This document shows positions 36,971 through 47,145 of a stretch of DNA of 64,000 nucleotides, piece by piece. Location: assembly GCA_900543485.1 (NCBI GenBank), contig UQRM01000012.1, positions 1 through 64,000 on the forward strand. Direction: 5' to 3'. Positions within the stretch are counted from its first letter, which is position 1, and each line of letters opens with the position of its first letter. The DNA is from an uncultured Eubacterium sp. GTDB taxonomy: Bacteria; Bacillota; Clostridia; Peptostreptococcales; Anaerovoracaceae. The translations under genes were made by a program, and so were the position numbers. A model generated the notes under the pieces. It was given only the letters and a program-made list of their open reading frames with translations. It was not told the DNA's origin and did not search any database.

Positions 36971-39238
36971 ATGAGGAGATTGAGAAAGCTTTTTCCGGTC
37001 GTGCTGTGCCTTGCGATGGTGCTATCATTGCCGGGGGTTGCTGCCGCACAGTCGGGCAGTACAGTACAGACTGAAAGCTCTGTCGCCTGCGTGGATGGCA
37101 CATATTATTATGACACGCTGAGCGATGCCATAAAGGCCATAGACGGAGAAGGAACTGTAGAACTGGTCGCAGATGTGAAGCTGGCCAATAGAATCATAGT
37201 TGAAAATGGGCAGAATATTACCCTCGACTTAGGAACATATACTGTTTCAGCTTCGGAAGAATATTCCTTTGGCAGACAAGTACTGATCACAAACAGAGGA
37301 ACATTGACTGTCAAGGGAGAAGGAACCATTGAAGCAACAGGGGAATTATACCCTAACCATGCCATAGAAAGCGAAGGCGGTGTATTAAATATAGAGTCTG
37401 GCAATATTGTGGCAAACTGGAATGGAATACGGGCACTAAGAGGATGTGTGGTAAATATTTCAGGTGGCAGTATTTCAAATATAGATACTGCCGCCAATAA
37501 TGAGGACTCTGCCCTGCTTTTGTCCAAAGATGTATCCACGACCATTTCCGGGAACGCCCGCCTCACTGGATATAATACGGCAGTGAGATCCAACGGCGGA
37601 GACATCACCATTTCAGAAGACGCATATCTTACAGGCAAGTTCGGGATAATGCTTTTCAACAGTACGGGAGATAATAGTGAAGATGCGGTTCATTCGTCTT
37701 TGACCATGACCGGCGGAACCATAGAAGCGACGTACGGTTTCGCTTTGTCAGGGAATAACCTTTCATCTGCCGGATGCAGTGCGGAAATTACAGGCGGTTC
37801 TCTTACGAATACAGCAAGAGAAACTTGTATCTATTGGCCGATGGAGGGAAACTTGACTATTGGCGGTGATGCTACAGTTGAAGGTGGTACTGGAATCGAA
37901 GCGAAGATGGGAACCATTACGATAAAAGGTAAGGCTCAAATTACCGGTACGGGGGAATATCTTGATGACGCACCTCTTTCAGGCGGCTCACAGGCCGACG
38001 GTTCTGCGATTTTAACGTCGGCACAGATGTATGGAGAGAATGCGGGGCAGTATTTGATAAGTCCTAATTTAACAGTGAATATCGAAGGCGGGATCCTGAA
38101 GAGTGGACAGGGGAATGCAGTTACTGTTTATAACACGGAAGGTGTCGAGGCTCAGAAAGCTGTAGTTAATGTTACCGGAGGCGAACTGGTCGCAGTCGAT
38201 GGAAAAGCTAGCGTAAGTGTGACCATGGCAAAGGGAAATAATACAACTGAGCTGGGAAAGACGGATGGGTCAAATTCGTTCACCACATCCAAGTCAAAAA
38301 CTAAGGTGACGGTCTCGTCTGAAGTTGTCTCGGCTGCAGTAGACCGAGATGGAAAGACTTCGTATTATACCGATGTAAATGAAGCGATGGCAACTAATAA
38401 CGAAAATGTAACTGAGAATGTCAATATTTACATCCTCAATGACAGTGAAATCAGCAGAGAAGCTTTGGAAAGCGAGAAAGTAAAGCTGACGACAGCTGAG
38501 GGAGTCAAATTAAAGATAAGCTCTAATGTGGATGGAATGATTGTCAAGAAGACGACAAACGATGATGGGAGCAAGACATATGAGCTTATAAAGGCAAATG
38601 ACGAACAACTTGCGATCCCGGAGGTTAGCGTAGAAACTGATAAGAAGAGTGCACACATAGGTGAAACGCTCACCTTAGCTGCAAAGGTCGCAAATAAAAA
38701 CGATGGTGTGAATTACACGTATGAATGGTGTAAGGATGGCTCTTTGATAGCGGGAGAGGAAAAGGATACTCTTGCAGTTTCTGAAGGTGGTTCCTATATA
38801 GTGATCGTAACAGCGTATCTGACTCAGGACGATGGTAGTGTTCTTACTGCGACAGCTGAAAGCGCAGCTACAGAGTGTACGATAACCGCTCATGAATACA
38901 CTGGAGAATGGAAGTACGACAAGACAGGTCATTGGCGTGAATGTGATATTTGTAATGATCCTTCCGATATGGTAAAACATACTTTCAGCGAGTGGGTCGT
39001 AACAAAGGAGCCGACTATTGATGGACAGGGGAGTCGCGAGAGAAGCTGTACAATATGCGGATATGCGGAAACGGAAGCTATAGCGGCTGTTGATCAGGAG
39101 AAGACGACAACGCCAACTGATGGATCCGTTGCTACCGGCGACGACTTCAACATGACGGCGATGCTTGCTGTGATGGCTCTCGCAGCTGCGACAGCTGCCG
39201 GCACAGTGATTTATGGCAGAAAAAAGAGAAGCAACTAA
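36971..39238 (+). CDS. Secreted beta-helix surface protein with C-terminal anchor
   Basis: The 755-residue protein has a signal peptide (RRLRKLFPVVLCLAMVLSLPGVAAA). About 400 residues of short repeats rich in NISGG, TISGN and TMTGG follow, typical of right-handed parallel beta-helix (pectate-lyase-like) folds, then an Ig-like domain (YTYEWCKDGSLIAGEE) and a Cys-containing module common in gut Firmicutes surface proteins (HWRECDICND, RSCTICGYAET). It ends with an ATGDDFN motif, a hydrophobic stretch and GRKKRSN, a wall- or membrane-anchoring signal. A role in adhesion or glycan binding is inferred; no catalytic residues are evident. The ATG at 36971 is preferred because a GTG at 36962 touches the ribosome-binding site. 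Confidence 0.85.
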   Translation: MRRLRKLFPVVLCLAMVLSLPGVAAAQSGSTVQTESSVACVDGTYYYDTLSDAIKAIDGEGTVELVADVKLANRIIVENGQNITLDLGTYTVSASEEYSFGRQVLITNRGTLTVKGEGTIEATGELYPNHAIESEGGVLNIESGNIVANWNGIRALRGCVVNISGGSISNIDTAANNEDSALLLSKDVSTTISGNARLTGYNTAVRSNGGDITISEDAYLTGKFGIMLFNSTGDNSEDAVHSSLTMTGGTIEATYGFALSGNNLSSAGCSAEITGGSLTNTARETCIYWPMEGNLTIGGDATVEGGTGIEAKMGTITIKGKAQITGTGEYLDDAPLSGGSQADGSAILTSAQMYGENAGQYLISPNLTVNIEGGILKSGQGNAVTVYNTEGVEAQKAVVNVTGGELVAVDGKASVSVTMAKGNNTTELGKTDGSNSFTTSKSKTKVTVSSEVVSAAVDRDGKTSYYTDVNEAMATNNENVTENVNIYILNDSEISREALESEKVKLTTAEGVKLKISSNVDGMIVKKTTNDDGSKTYELIKANDEQLAIPEVSVETDKKSAHIGETLTLAAKVANKNDGVNYTYEWCKDGSLIAGEEKDTLAVSEGGSYIVIVTAYLTQDDGSVLTATAESAATECTITAHEYTGEWKYDKTGHWRECDICNDPSDMVKHTFSEWVVTKEPTIDGQGSRERSCTICGYAETEAIAAVDQEKTTTPTDGSVATGDDFNMTAMLAVMALAAATAAGTVIYGRKKRSN

Positions 39239-39319
39239 AAAAGGCCTGTAAAAACATACAGAAAGACATAGAAAATCGGAGTAATCAAAGTTTCTTGGGA
39301 CAGAAATAATCAAAAAAGC

Positions 39320-39360
39320 AAAATGGGAGATCGGATTTTTAGATTCGCTCTCCCATTTTC
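39320..39360 (+). terminator. Terminator after the first surface-protein gene
   Basis: AAAATGGGAGA (39320-39330) pairs with TCTCCCATTTT (39349-39359). The rest of the gap to 39690 is A/T-rich with no gene seen. Confidence 0.75.
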
Positions 39361-39698
39361 TATATAAGTACAACATTCGTATCATTTTCGTATTCGCTGT
39401 GTGCGATAGAGGTCTCGCAGATGTATTGGCTCTGACTGCGGGAGGTTTTGTCAGGACAACCATTATAAACATACGGAGGTTTATAGGGTTTAAAACGGAT
39501 GGCAGTAAAGGAATAGTTTAACTTGAGAAATTCCTGAATCGTATTTTCCGCGGCCGCATAGCTAAAATATAAATTTATTATACAACCAAATGCCCCCGGG
39601 CGCTTAATAGTAACGTTCTGAAAACGAAAATTTTGGATGCTAAATAGAGATTTTATGCGAATTTGATTTTAACACTTTTTGAAAAATATAATGAAAAC

Positions 39699-39731
39699 TT
39701 GACGGGGGGGGGGGGGGATAGATGATATAAT
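39699..39731 (+). promoter_or_regulatory. Promoter with a 14-G homopolymer between -35 and -10
   Basis: TTGACG (39699-39704) and TATAAT (39726-39731) are separated by 21 bases, and G fills 39704-39717 without interruption. Loss of four G would restore the 17-base spacing. Such a tract is prone to strand slippage, so the downstream surface gene may be switched on and off. Confidence 0.75.
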
Positions 39732-39772
39732 CAATTTGAATTTTTATTAAATGTTTTAGTGAGGAGAGTAAA

Positions 39773-41572
39773 ATGAAAGGAAAACTGTTGAAGAAAATCA
39801 TAGTAGGCATGACTGCTATGGCGATGATCTTTTCTGTCAATACCTTTGCTTTTGCGGATGAGGGGGATGGAGATATCATCATAACTAATGCCGGAGAATT
39901 GGCAAATGCTATTGCCCAGCAGTCTGATGGACAAACCTGGAGGATTAAGGCCGGAACCTATAATCTTGGAGAGGCTGATCTGGCTAAATATGCCGATATC
40001 ACCCCGGGGAACAGTGGCCAAGGAAACTGGTATTTTCCAATAACGGAATCGATAACCATTATAGGTGAAGGAGATGTCACAATCACGAGCGATGTGGAAC
40101 GCGATAATGGGGCGTGGGCCAGCCAGGATTTCGTATCGGTATGGGCCGATGGGGTGACCATTGAGAATGTCGATTTTACTTGCAAAAAGGAAGTCAACAA
40201 AGCGATAGAGGTGATGGGGAAGAATTTTACATTGAAGGATTCCACCATAAAGCCTGTGAAGTACGATGATGGTACGGTAAACAGTGGCTCCGTATACTTC
40301 AATGCTGCAGATGTAGGCGCCACCACGTTGGAAAACGTGGAAGTTCATTCGTGGATATCGGCTCCAGTGGGAACTGTGACAGAGGGTACGATTGCCCTGG
40401 TAAACACGACAATTGATTTCACGGATAACGCATATGCTGGAAACAGCAGCTATGGTGTTATGAGCAGCAACAGTGTATTCAATGCTGAAAAAGGCCTTAC
40501 GGTAGTTGTCGATGATGCGATGGATATCCAGAAGCAGGTGATCGACAGAATCCCTGAACAGGCTACAGTTTCGTTGGCAGAGAACGTTGTTGTCGATGAA
40601 ATGTTATATATCCAGACTTCGGGTGTGACTGTAGAAGGTAACGGCCATCAGATAACTGCCAGCGAAGATTTCGCTGCCGGAACTCATGGTCAGATACAGT
40701 TGGTAAAAGTCGAGACCGATAATGTGACAATCAAAAATGTGGATCTGATAGGGACGGAAAAGACGAAACATACTCTCGATGTATATGGAGCTGAAAACCT
40801 GAATCTTGAAAATGTTACGCTGGATCACAGCAAGTCTCAGCCCGGAGCTCCGCTCATAATCAACGGGTCCGGTGTGGTAGTAAGCGGTGAATTTAATGTT
40901 ATTACCGGAGAAAATTCATGGTATGGCATCAACCTCGACAATAAGAACGGGAATGCCACTATTGAATTTAACGATGACTGTAATGCGACTTTCACGGATG
41001 GAAGACCAGATGCTGTGAAGGAAGCGGCTCCGATAGTCTTTGCCGAGATCACGGAAAATGACAATAGCGATCAGACAAAGCCTGAAGATACGGTTATAAA
41101 TCCTGAAAACGCCGGTATCATCTTTAATGATAAAACGGGGTTTGAACAGCTGTATGACGTTTCTCTGGTGATAAATTATAATACCAAGGACGGTAAGACT
41201 GTAGATACCCAGAGCTTCACAGAAAAAGCTCCTGAAGGACAGTTCACCTGGACAGACCAGGGAGAGGCTGCAAACTTCAAGCTCAGGACGCCGGAAGGAT
41301 ATAAAATAACCGATTATGAAGAAAGCTTCAAGACTCCGTTGACAGTTGAAGTAGTTGCTGATGCTGCTAACGAAACGGTAAAAACAGTCTATGTGGAGGC
41401 TGTGGAAGCGGCAGGTGGCAACACAGACCAGGCGACAACGGATACGGAGAAATCTGACAAGGCTCCTGCCACAGGGGATGAAAGTAATGTGATTATTCCG
41501 TTCGTTGCCGCGGGACTTGCCCTTATGGCTATAGCGGTAACAGTAGCGACGAGAAGGAAGCATAACCAGTAG
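39773..41572 (+). CDS. Secreted beta-helix surface protein, candidate phase-variable adhesin
   Basis: The 599-residue protein has a signal peptide (KKIIVGMTAMAMIFSVNTFAFA) and a long beta-helix region (ITIIGEGDVTITSD, VTIENVDFT, LENVTLD, VTVEGNGHQI). Near 450-540 is a beta-rich domain with VVINYNTKDGKTVDTQSF-like character. It ends PATGDESNVIIPFVAAGLAL and ATRRKHNQ, an LPxTG-like sorting signal of the xPxTGD kind. It is secreted and anchored at the surface; a role in adhesion or carbohydrate binding is inference. It resembles the preceding surface gene in layout, not as a recent copy. A GAGGAGA site precedes the ATG. Confidence 0.85.
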   Translation: MKGKLLKKIIVGMTAMAMIFSVNTFAFADEGDGDIIITNAGELANAIAQQSDGQTWRIKAGTYNLGEADLAKYADITPGNSGQGNWYFPITESITIIGEGDVTITSDVERDNGAWASQDFVSVWADGVTIENVDFTCKKEVNKAIEVMGKNFTLKDSTIKPVKYDDGTVNSGSVYFNAADVGATTLENVEVHSWISAPVGTVTEGTIALVNTTIDFTDNAYAGNSSYGVMSSNSVFNAEKGLTVVVDDAMDIQKQVIDRIPEQATVSLAENVVVDEMLYIQTSGVTVEGNGHQITASEDFAAGTHGQIQLVKVETDNVTIKNVDLIGTEKTKHTLDVYGAENLNLENVTLDHSKSQPGAPLIINGSGVVVSGEFNVITGENSWYGINLDNKNGNATIEFNDDCNATFTDGRPDAVKEAAPIVFAEITENDNSDQTKPEDTVINPENAGIIFNDKTGFEQLYDVSLVINYNTKDGKTVDTQSFTEKAPEGQFTWTDQGEAANFKLRTPEGYKITDYEESFKTPLTVEVVADAANETVKTVYVEAVEAAGGNTDQATTDTEKSDKAPATGDESNVIIPFVAAGLALMAIAVTVATRRKHNQ

Positions 41573-41647
41573 AACAAGAGAAGTGCGACAAATGATTATA
41601 ATGAGAAATTCTAAAATTCTCAGACACCAAAAGCTTTGATTGGAATA

Positions 41648-41687
41648 GATCCCCAGACTTTTGAATCCTTTCTTAAGTCTGGGGATC
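41648..41687. terminator. Large hairpin after the second surface-protein gene
   Basis: GATCCCCAGACTT (41648-41660) pairs perfectly with AAGTCTGGGGATC (41675-41687). No long T run follows, but its position between convergent genes suits termination of both. Confidence 0.75.
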
Positions 41688-41760
41688 TTAATATGACTTA
41701 TCTTTGAGGGACAGCCGAAATGAGGGACCGTCATCGTTTTTTGCTTTCTGGCACAGCCCT

Positions 41761-42399
41761 CTACAGCAGCTCTTTGAAGCTCTCTATATACTTGTCGGCT
41801 AATTGTTTTATCTCGGGCTCGTTTTCTTTTTCGCTTTCGTCAGCGATGGCAATGACGTAGAAGCCGGCCTCTTTGGCCCCTCTGATGGCCAGGACGCCGT
41901 CTTCGATGACTACCGTCTCGTCTTTAGGAGTCCCCAGCATATCATGGGCGTGGAGGAAGACTTCGGGATCCTCTTTCCCGCCGCCTGCCTCCTTACAGGT
42001 GACGATTTGAGAAAAATAATCGCGGATACCCAGTCGCGCCAGTATTTCCTCGGCGATGGCCTTATCGGTGGATGTGGTTATGCACATGGCAATACTTTTC
42101 TGTTTGAATTTCTCCAGCAGGATAGGAACGTATTCCTTGATGCCTACGCTGGACAGATAACCTTCTCTCAGGATGGTGTTGAAACCCTTGGCTATCTTTT
42201 CCTCCGTGGTGGCTATGGCGTATTCGGATTTCAGATAGGCGCACAGTTCCTCCAAAGTCATGGCTTTCGTCTTCGCCCCCAGATCCGGCTCGGGCGTTTT
42301 CATCAGTGATGTTATGTACCTTCCGGCAGCTCCCTGCCACATCTCAGTGGAATCCAGCAGCGTACCGTCCATATCAAAAATAGCTCCGCTAATTTTCAT
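41761..42399 (-). CDS. HAD-superfamily phosphatase (beta-phosphoglucomutase-like)
   Basis: The 212-residue protein has motif I FDMDGTLLDS, motif II CITTSTDKAI, a Lys near KEDPEVFLHAHD, and motif IV VVIEDGVLAIRGAKEAGF. It is a cytoplasmic Mg2+-dependent phosphatase or phosphomutase of subfamily I with an unknown small substrate. An AAGGAGG site precedes the ATG. It is divergent from greA, and the shared promoter region has a 12-12-12 inverted repeat that contains both -35 boxes. Confidence 0.87.
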   Translation of the reverse strand: MKISGAIFDMDGTLLDSTEMWQGAAGRYITSLMKTPEPDLGAKTKAMTLEELCAYLKSEYAIATTEEKIAKGFNTILREGYLSSVGIKEYVPILLEKFKQKSIAMCITTSTDKAIAEEILARLGIRDYFSQIVTCKEAGGGKEDPEVFLHAHDMLGTPKDETVVIEDGVLAIRGAKEAGFYVIAIADESEKENEPEIKQLADKYIESFKELL

Positions 42400-42439
42400 A
42401 ATTGCCGCCTCCTTGTACTATACTACTATAAGCACTTCT

Positions 42440-42469
42440 ACAATACCATCGAAAAGGTGTGTTTGTCAA
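42440..42469 (-). promoter_or_regulatory. Promoter of the HAD phosphatase gene
   Basis: Minus-strand TTGACA (42464-42469), an 18-base spacer and TATTGT (42440-42445). Its -35 lies in the left arm of the inverted repeat. Confidence 0.5.
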
Positions 42470-42498
42470 CGATTTCAAGAGGCCGGAATCGTTGACAA
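42463..42498. repeat. 12-12-12 inverted repeat spanning divergent -35 boxes
   Basis: TTGTCAACGATT (42463-42474) and AATCGTTGACAA (42487-42498) are perfectly complementary with a 12-base spacer. Each arm contains one -35 box, and the symmetry extends beyond those boxes, which suggests a shared operator. Confidence 0.6.
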
Positions 42499-42520
42499 GA
42501 GAAGGGTTTTAAAGTATAAT
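42492..42520 (+). promoter_or_regulatory. Consensus SigA promoter of greA
   Basis: TTGACA (42492-42497), a 17-base spacer and TATAAT (42515-42520): full consensus. Confidence 0.92.
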
Positions 42521-42560
42521 AATTCGATACGACAATATGTCGAAAGGAGATTTATCAAAC

Positions 42561-43049
42561 ATGACAGAGAACATGAATGAGGAAATTTTATTAACGAAAG
42601 AAGGCTATGATAAAATCGTCGCGGAGCACGAGGAACTGGTGTCCGTAAAGAGAGCTGAAGTGGCTGAAAGGATCAAGGAGGCCATCTCCTATGGCGATAT
42701 TTCCGAGAACGCCGAATACGATTCTGCCAAGAATGAGCAGGCCGAGCTGGAGGAACGCATCCACAAGCTGGAGACGATGATAAGGAAGGCCAAGATCGTT
42801 CAGGATGAAGATGTAAAAGGCGATGTGGTTAACGTGGGCCTTAAAGTTGTCGTAAAGGATCTTGATACGGGCGCGGAGGAAGAGTTCTCCATCGTAGGCG
42901 CGACTGAGGCAGATCCGTTTGAAGGAAAGATTTCCAACGAATCGTCGGTGGGACACGCCCTCATCGGTCATAAGAAAGGTGAAAAGGTGGCCGTTGAAGT
43001 TCCCGACGGGATCATCAACTACGAGATAGTGGATATAATTAAGGAATAG
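42561..43049 (+). CDS. greA: Transcription elongation factor GreA
   Basis: The 162-residue protein has the GreA coiled-coil hairpin (LLTKEGYDKIVAEHEELV, GDISENAEYDSAKNEQAELE) with the acidic tip that reaches the RNA polymerase active site, and a C-terminal FKBP-like domain (SVGHALIGHKKGEKVAVEVP). It stimulates cleavage of backtracked RNA. The ATG at 42561 follows AAAGGAGA by 12 bases; frames upstream lie in the leader. It is followed 32 bases later by lysyl-tRNA synthetase, the classic Firmicutes greA-lysS order. Confidence 0.96.
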   Translation: MTENMNEEILLTKEGYDKIVAEHEELVSVKRAEVAERIKEAISYGDISENAEYDSAKNEQAELEERIHKLETMIRKAKIVQDEDVKGDVVNVGLKVVVKDLDTGAEEEFSIVGATEADPFEGKISNESSVGHALIGHKKGEKVAVEVPDGIINYEIVDIIKE

Positions 43050-43081
43050 ATGACAGTTTAGATCGGAAAGAGGTGTTTTGA

Positions 43082-45106
43082 TTGCATTGGGCGGAAAAAA
43101 TTGCGGATAGGATAATCAAGAGAAATCCGGATAAGGAGGAATATGTTTGCGCGGCGGGGATCAGTCCGTCAGGCTCCATCCATATCGGGAATTTCAGAGA
43201 TATAGCTACGAGTCTGTTCGTAGCGAAAGCGTTGGTGAAAAAAGGGAAAAAAGCGCGCCTTCTTTTTTCATGGGATGAATACGACAGATTCCGGAAAGTA
43301 CCGGCCAACGTGAAAGCTGTAGATCCTGACAATGAGTTTGAAAAGTATCTGGGTCTTCCTTACACGTCGGTACCTAACCCGTTCAATACAGAACACGAGA
43401 ATTACGCCAAGTATTTCGAAGCTGAATTCATGGATTCCATCAGGAAATTTGGCATCGAGATGGATTACAGATATCAGACGGATATGTATACGTCAGGGAA
43501 ATACAAAGATGACGTCATAGAGGCATTGAAGAAGAGGAAGGAGATCTTCGACATCCTGGACAGCTTCCGGACTCAGGACGCGGAGGAAGGAGAACGGGAG
43601 GCGTATTATCCTGTCAGCGTATTCTGTCCTGAATGCGGCAAGGACACGACGAAAATAACGTCTCTGTCGGACGACTGTACTGTCGCCGAGTACGAATGCG
43701 AATGCGGGCACAGAGGAACTTTTGATTTCACGAAAGAATTCAACTGCAAGCTGGCGTGGAAGATAGACTGGCCGATGCGCTGGAGATACGAAGGAGTCGA
43801 TTTTGAACCGGGCGGTAAGGATCACGCCAGCCCGGGAGGCAGCTATGAGACAAGCAGCGTCATTTCCAGAAAGATATTCGGATATGAGCCGCCGATGTTC
43901 CAGGGCTACGAGTTCATCGGCATAAAGGGCTCCACCGGAAAGATGTCGGGGTCGTCGGGACTCAATCTGACGCCGGAGACATTGCTCAGGATATATGAGC
44001 CGGAGATAATCCTGTGGCTCTATTCGAAGACGGATCCTAAAAAGGCTTTCGATTTCTGCTTCGACGATGGGATCCTCCGTCAGTATTTTGAGTTTGACAA
44101 GATGTACAACGACTATATAGCCGGAAAGACCAACGAACACAACACGGCGGTGATGGAATACAGCCTGATAGACGACCACAAGATAAAGACAGTGCCGATG
44201 AGCCTGCTGGTACAGCTGGGTTCCATCGTGGACTTCAATGTACCGATGATGGAGACTGTATTCGAGAAGATCGGTACGCCTTACAAATACGAGGATTTCG
44301 ATACGAGGCTGGAAAAAGCCAAGTACTGGCTTTATCAGTGCGCGCCGGAAAGCGCCAACAAGCTGAGAGGATGGAGAGACTGGGACCTCTACAATACCTT
44401 CTCCGACGAAGAGAAGCGGGAGATCACGATCCTGTACGATTACATCAAGGCAGGAGAGTACGACTTGGATTCACTCAACGCCAAGCTTTACGATATACCT
44501 AAGGAAGTATACGGCACCGATGTTGAGAATCTGAAAAAAATACAGGGCCAGTTCTTTAAGAACGTATACAGACTTCTTATCAGTAAGGAAAAGGGGCCGA
44601 GACTTTACCTGTTCCTCTATGCCATAGACAGGGAAAGATTCATGCACCTTCTGGATTTCAGCTTCCCTAAGACCGAAGAGGAAGAAGCGCTCGAGAAAGC
44701 AGCCCTTGAAGCGGAGAAAGAGCCTGAAGAGGAGATCAAGGTCTACGGCGAACCTGACGAAGTGAAGCCTATCGTAGAGCCTGAGGTTTCTATAGACCAG
44801 TTCTTTGAGATAGATCTGAGGGTATGCAAGGTGCTGAAGTGTCAGGAGATAAGGAAATCCCACAGCAACTACAAGCTGACTCTGTTCGATGGAATAAAGG
44901 AGAGAGTAATCGTTTCAAGCATCAAGAACGATTATAAGCCGGAAGAGCTGGAGGGAAGAAAGATAATCGTAGTGGCTAATCTGGCTCCGGCGAGATTTAC
45001 AGGAGTTACCAGCGAAGGTATGCTGCTGGCGGGAACCAATAACGCCTGCGGATGTCAGGTGATCTTCGTGGACGACATCGTCCCTGAAGGGACCAGGATC
45101 TGCTAG
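43082..45106 (+). CDS. lysK: Class I lysyl-tRNA synthetase with C-terminal tRNA-binding domain
   Basis: The 674-residue protein is an archaeal-type class I Lys[19 protein letters not shown] carries the HIGH-like motif and [12 protein letters not shown] the KMSKS-like motif. Cys pairs in CPECGKD and CECGHRG fit the zinc insert. A Glu-rich linker follows, then from about residue 569 an EMAPII/Trbp111-type tRNA-binding OB domain ([37 protein letters not shown]). Class I LysRS is usually about 520-540 residues without that domain. It charges tRNA-Lys. The TTG start at 43082 follows GAAAGAGG. It occupies the place normally held by class II lysS. Confidence 0.93.
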   Translation: MHWAEKIADRIIKRNPDKEEYVCAAGISPSGSIHIGNFRDIATSLFVAKALVKKGKKARLLFSWDEYDRFRKVPANVKAVDPDNEFEKYLGLPYTSVPNPFNTEHENYAKYFEAEFMDSIRKFGIEMDYRYQTDMYTSGKYKDDVIEALKKRKEIFDILDSFRTQDAEEGEREAYYPVSVFCPECGKDTTKITSLSDDCTVAEYECECGHRGTFDFTKEFNCKLAWKIDWPMRWRYEGVDFEPGGKDHASPGGSYETSSVISRKIFGYEPPMFQGYEFIGIKGSTGKMSGSSGLNLTPETLLRIYEPEIILWLYSKTDPKKAFDFCFDDGILRQYFEFDKMYNDYIAGKTNEHNTAVMEYSLIDDHKIKTVPMSLLVQLGSIVDFNVPMMETVFEKIGTPYKYEDFDTRLEKAKYWLYQCAPESANKLRGWRDWDLYNTFSDEEKREITILYDYIKAGEYDLDSLNAKLYDIPKEVYGTDVENLKKIQGQFFKNVYRLLISKEKGPRLYLFLYAIDRERFMHLLDFSFPKTEEEEALEKAALEAEKEPEEEIKVYGEPDEVKPIVEPEVSIDQFFEIDLRVCKVLKCQEIRKSHSNYKLTLFDGIKERVIVSSIKNDYKPEELEGRKIIVVANLAPARFTGVTSEGMLLAGTNNACGCQVIFVDDIVPEGTRIC

Positions 45107-45132
45107 GATTTATATACACAGGAGATGAACAG

Positions 45133-46527
45133 ATGAAAGATGTTGAGATAAAAAGCCTCTACAGATCCGGCGAGGCGTATGCCGACAGCGAGATCACGGT
45201 CCGCGGCTGGGTCAGGACCAACAGAGGCTCCAATAAATTTGGATTTATAGAGTTGAATGACGGCAGCTTTTTCAAGTCGGTACAGGTGGTGTATGAGGCT
45301 GAGTTCCTCGATAATTTTGAGGAGATATCCAAGGCTCCGATCGCTGCTGCGCTCAAGGTGACGGGTCTTTTCGTGCTGACGCCCGAGGCAAAACAGCCTT
45401 TCGAGATAAAGGCCAGGGAAGTGGTGATAGAGGCAGGCTCAGACTCCGATTATCCGCTCCAGAAAAAGAGGCACAGTATGGAATTCCTTCGGGAGATAGC
45501 CCACCTGAGACCAAGGAGCAATACCTTTTCGGCGGTGTTTCGCGTCAGATCCATGGTTGCCTATGCGATCCATAAGTTCTTCCAGGAGAAGGGCTTCGTC
45601 TATGTCCACACGCCGATAATCACAGCCAGTGATTGCGAGGGAGCAGGTGAGATGTTCAAGGTGACTACCCTGGACATGGGAGATCTGCCGAAGACTTCCG
45701 ACGGCAGTGTGGATTACAGCGAGGATTTCTTCGGCAAGGAAGCCGGCCTTACCGTAAGCGGACAGCTTGAGGCTGAGACCTTCGCGCTGGCCTTCAGGAA
45801 TGTGTACACCTTTGGACCGACCTTCAGAGCGGAGAATTCCAATACGGCCAGACACGCTTCCGAATTCTGGATGATAGAGCCGGAGATGGCTTTTGCGGAG
45901 CTTTCCGACGACATGGATGTAGCGGAAGATATGATAAAGTACATCATAAATTATGTGATGGAAAACGCTCCTGAAGAGATGGAATTTTTTAATAAATTCG
46001 TGGACGAGGGGCTTCTCGACAGGCTCCAGAATATAGTCAGCTCCGACTTCGAGAGGATAACCTACACTGAAGCGGTAGAGATGCTGCGAAAATCAGGTGA
46101 GAAATTCCAGTATCCGGTGGAGTGGGGAATAGATCTCCAGACGGAGCACGAGCGGTATATCACCGAGAAGATATACAAGAAGCCGGTTTTCGTCACTGAT
46201 TATCCTAAGGAAATAAAGGCATTTTACATGCGTCTCAACGATGACGAAAAGACGGTGGCCGCATGTGACCTGCTGGTTCCCGGCGTCGGTGAGATCATCG
46301 GCGGAAGCCAGAGAGAGGAGAGATATGACGTCTTAAAGGCCAGGATAGAGGAGATGGGAATGACCGAGGAAGACTACTGGTGGTACATGGATCTCCGCAA
46401 GTACGGTGGCGTGAAGCATTCCGGCTATGGCCTTGGATTTGAGCGTATCATCATGTATATAACAGGAATGAGCAATATCAGAGACGTACTGCCGTTCCCG
46501 AGGACTCCGAAATCCGCTGAGTTTTAG
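45133..46527 (+). CDS. asnS: Asparaginyl-tRNA synthetase
   Basis: The 464-residue class II synthetase has an N-terminal OB domain ([20 protein letters not shown]), motif 2 ([21 protein letters not shown]) and motif 3 ([14 protein letters not shown]). The [16 protein letters not shown] segment favours Asn over Asp specificity. It charges tRNA-Asn directly. It begins 26 bases after the LysRS gene, extending the greA unit. Nothing is unusual. Confidence 0.96.
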   Translation: MKDVEIKSLYRSGEAYADSEITVRGWVRTNRGSNKFGFIELNDGSFFKSVQVVYEAEFLDNFEEISKAPIAAALKVTGLFVLTPEAKQPFEIKAREVVIEAGSDSDYPLQKKRHSMEFLREIAHLRPRSNTFSAVFRVRSMVAYAIHKFFQEKGFVYVHTPIITASDCEGAGEMFKVTTLDMGDLPKTSDGSVDYSEDFFGKEAGLTVSGQLEAETFALAFRNVYTFGPTFRAENSNTARHASEFWMIEPEMAFAELSDDMDVAEDMIKYIINYVMENAPEEMEFFNKFVDEGLLDRLQNIVSSDFERITYTEAVEMLRKSGEKFQYPVEWGIDLQTEHERYITEKIYKKPVFVTDYPKEIKAFYMRLNDDEKTVAACDLLVPGVGEIIGGSQREERYDVLKARIEEMGMTEEDYWWYMDLRKYGGVKHSGYGLGFERIIMYITGMSNIRDVLPFPRTPKSAEF

Positions 46528-46566
46528 GAAGCGGCCGCTTTAAGCAGGAGACAGGAGAAGATAGAA

Positions 46567-47088
46567 GTGGATGCAAGATTTGTGATCATGATGGTGATGG
46601 GAGTCCTGCTGATGGGATGGGTGGTATTCTGTGGGATACAGTTTATTCGCCACAGCAGGAACCTGGTAGCGGGAGCGAGCTTTACCGGGCATGTGAAATG
46701 TGAAAAATGTGGGACGGAATACGAGGTCAGCGCCGCTGAGTTCACGGAAAGTTATGCGAGCAAATCGCGTACCGTGACAAAAACGAAGCTGAGAGGCGCA
46801 GCGCTGGTAAATCGGCCGGAGTACAGATACTTTGCGAAAAAGTTTTATTGCCCGAGCTGTCGACGGAAGCGATATGCCCAGGTCCTCAACATCAACGAGA
46901 TACAGGACGTGATGCTGAAACCTTCACTGAAAGCGGGCGCTCGCTGGCTTATCATCATGTGTGTGGGTGGGATCATCATCTTGGCTGTGGCCAGCATACC
47001 GATGCATTTTGCTGAGAAGGCAGCGCAGCAGCAGGTGGAAGAGCTGAAGCAGCAGCGGTATGAAGAATTCGTGGAACGGTACATGTGA
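46567..47088 (+). CDS. Small membrane protein with zinc-ribbon, unknown function
   Basis: The 173-residue protein has an N-terminal membrane helix (FVIMMVMGVLLMGWVVFCGI), a split zinc ribbon (VKCEKCGTEYEV and FYCPSCRRKRYAQ) and a second membrane helix (WLIIMCVGGIIILAVASI) before a Gln-rich tail. The ribbon would face one side of the membrane between two helices. I do not recognise a named family. It starts at a GTG after CAGGAGAAG, 39 bases after asnS, and ends at a hairpin. Confidence 0.7.
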   Translation: MDARFVIMMVMGVLLMGWVVFCGIQFIRHSRNLVAGASFTGHVKCEKCGTEYEVSAAEFTESYASKSRTVTKTKLRGAALVNRPEYRYFAKKFYCPSCRRKRYAQVLNINEIQDVMLKPSLKAGARWLIIMCVGGIIILAVASIPMHFAEKAAQQQVEELKQQRYEEFVERYM

Positions 47089-47114
47089 AATACGCATCCT
47101 GTGAATCTTAAGTA

Positions 47115-47145
47115 AAATGCGGGGTTCTCCCCGCATTTCTGTTTT
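47115..47145 (+). terminator. Intrinsic terminator after the zinc-ribbon gene
   Basis: AAATGCGGGG (47115-47124), TTCT loop and CCCCGCATTT (47129-47138), followed by CTGTTTTTT. Confidence 0.92.

Noticed and set aside
42463..42498. Intrinsic terminator between greA and the HAD gene
   Set aside because: The stem lies between two divergent starts, has no T run and overlaps promoter boxes.
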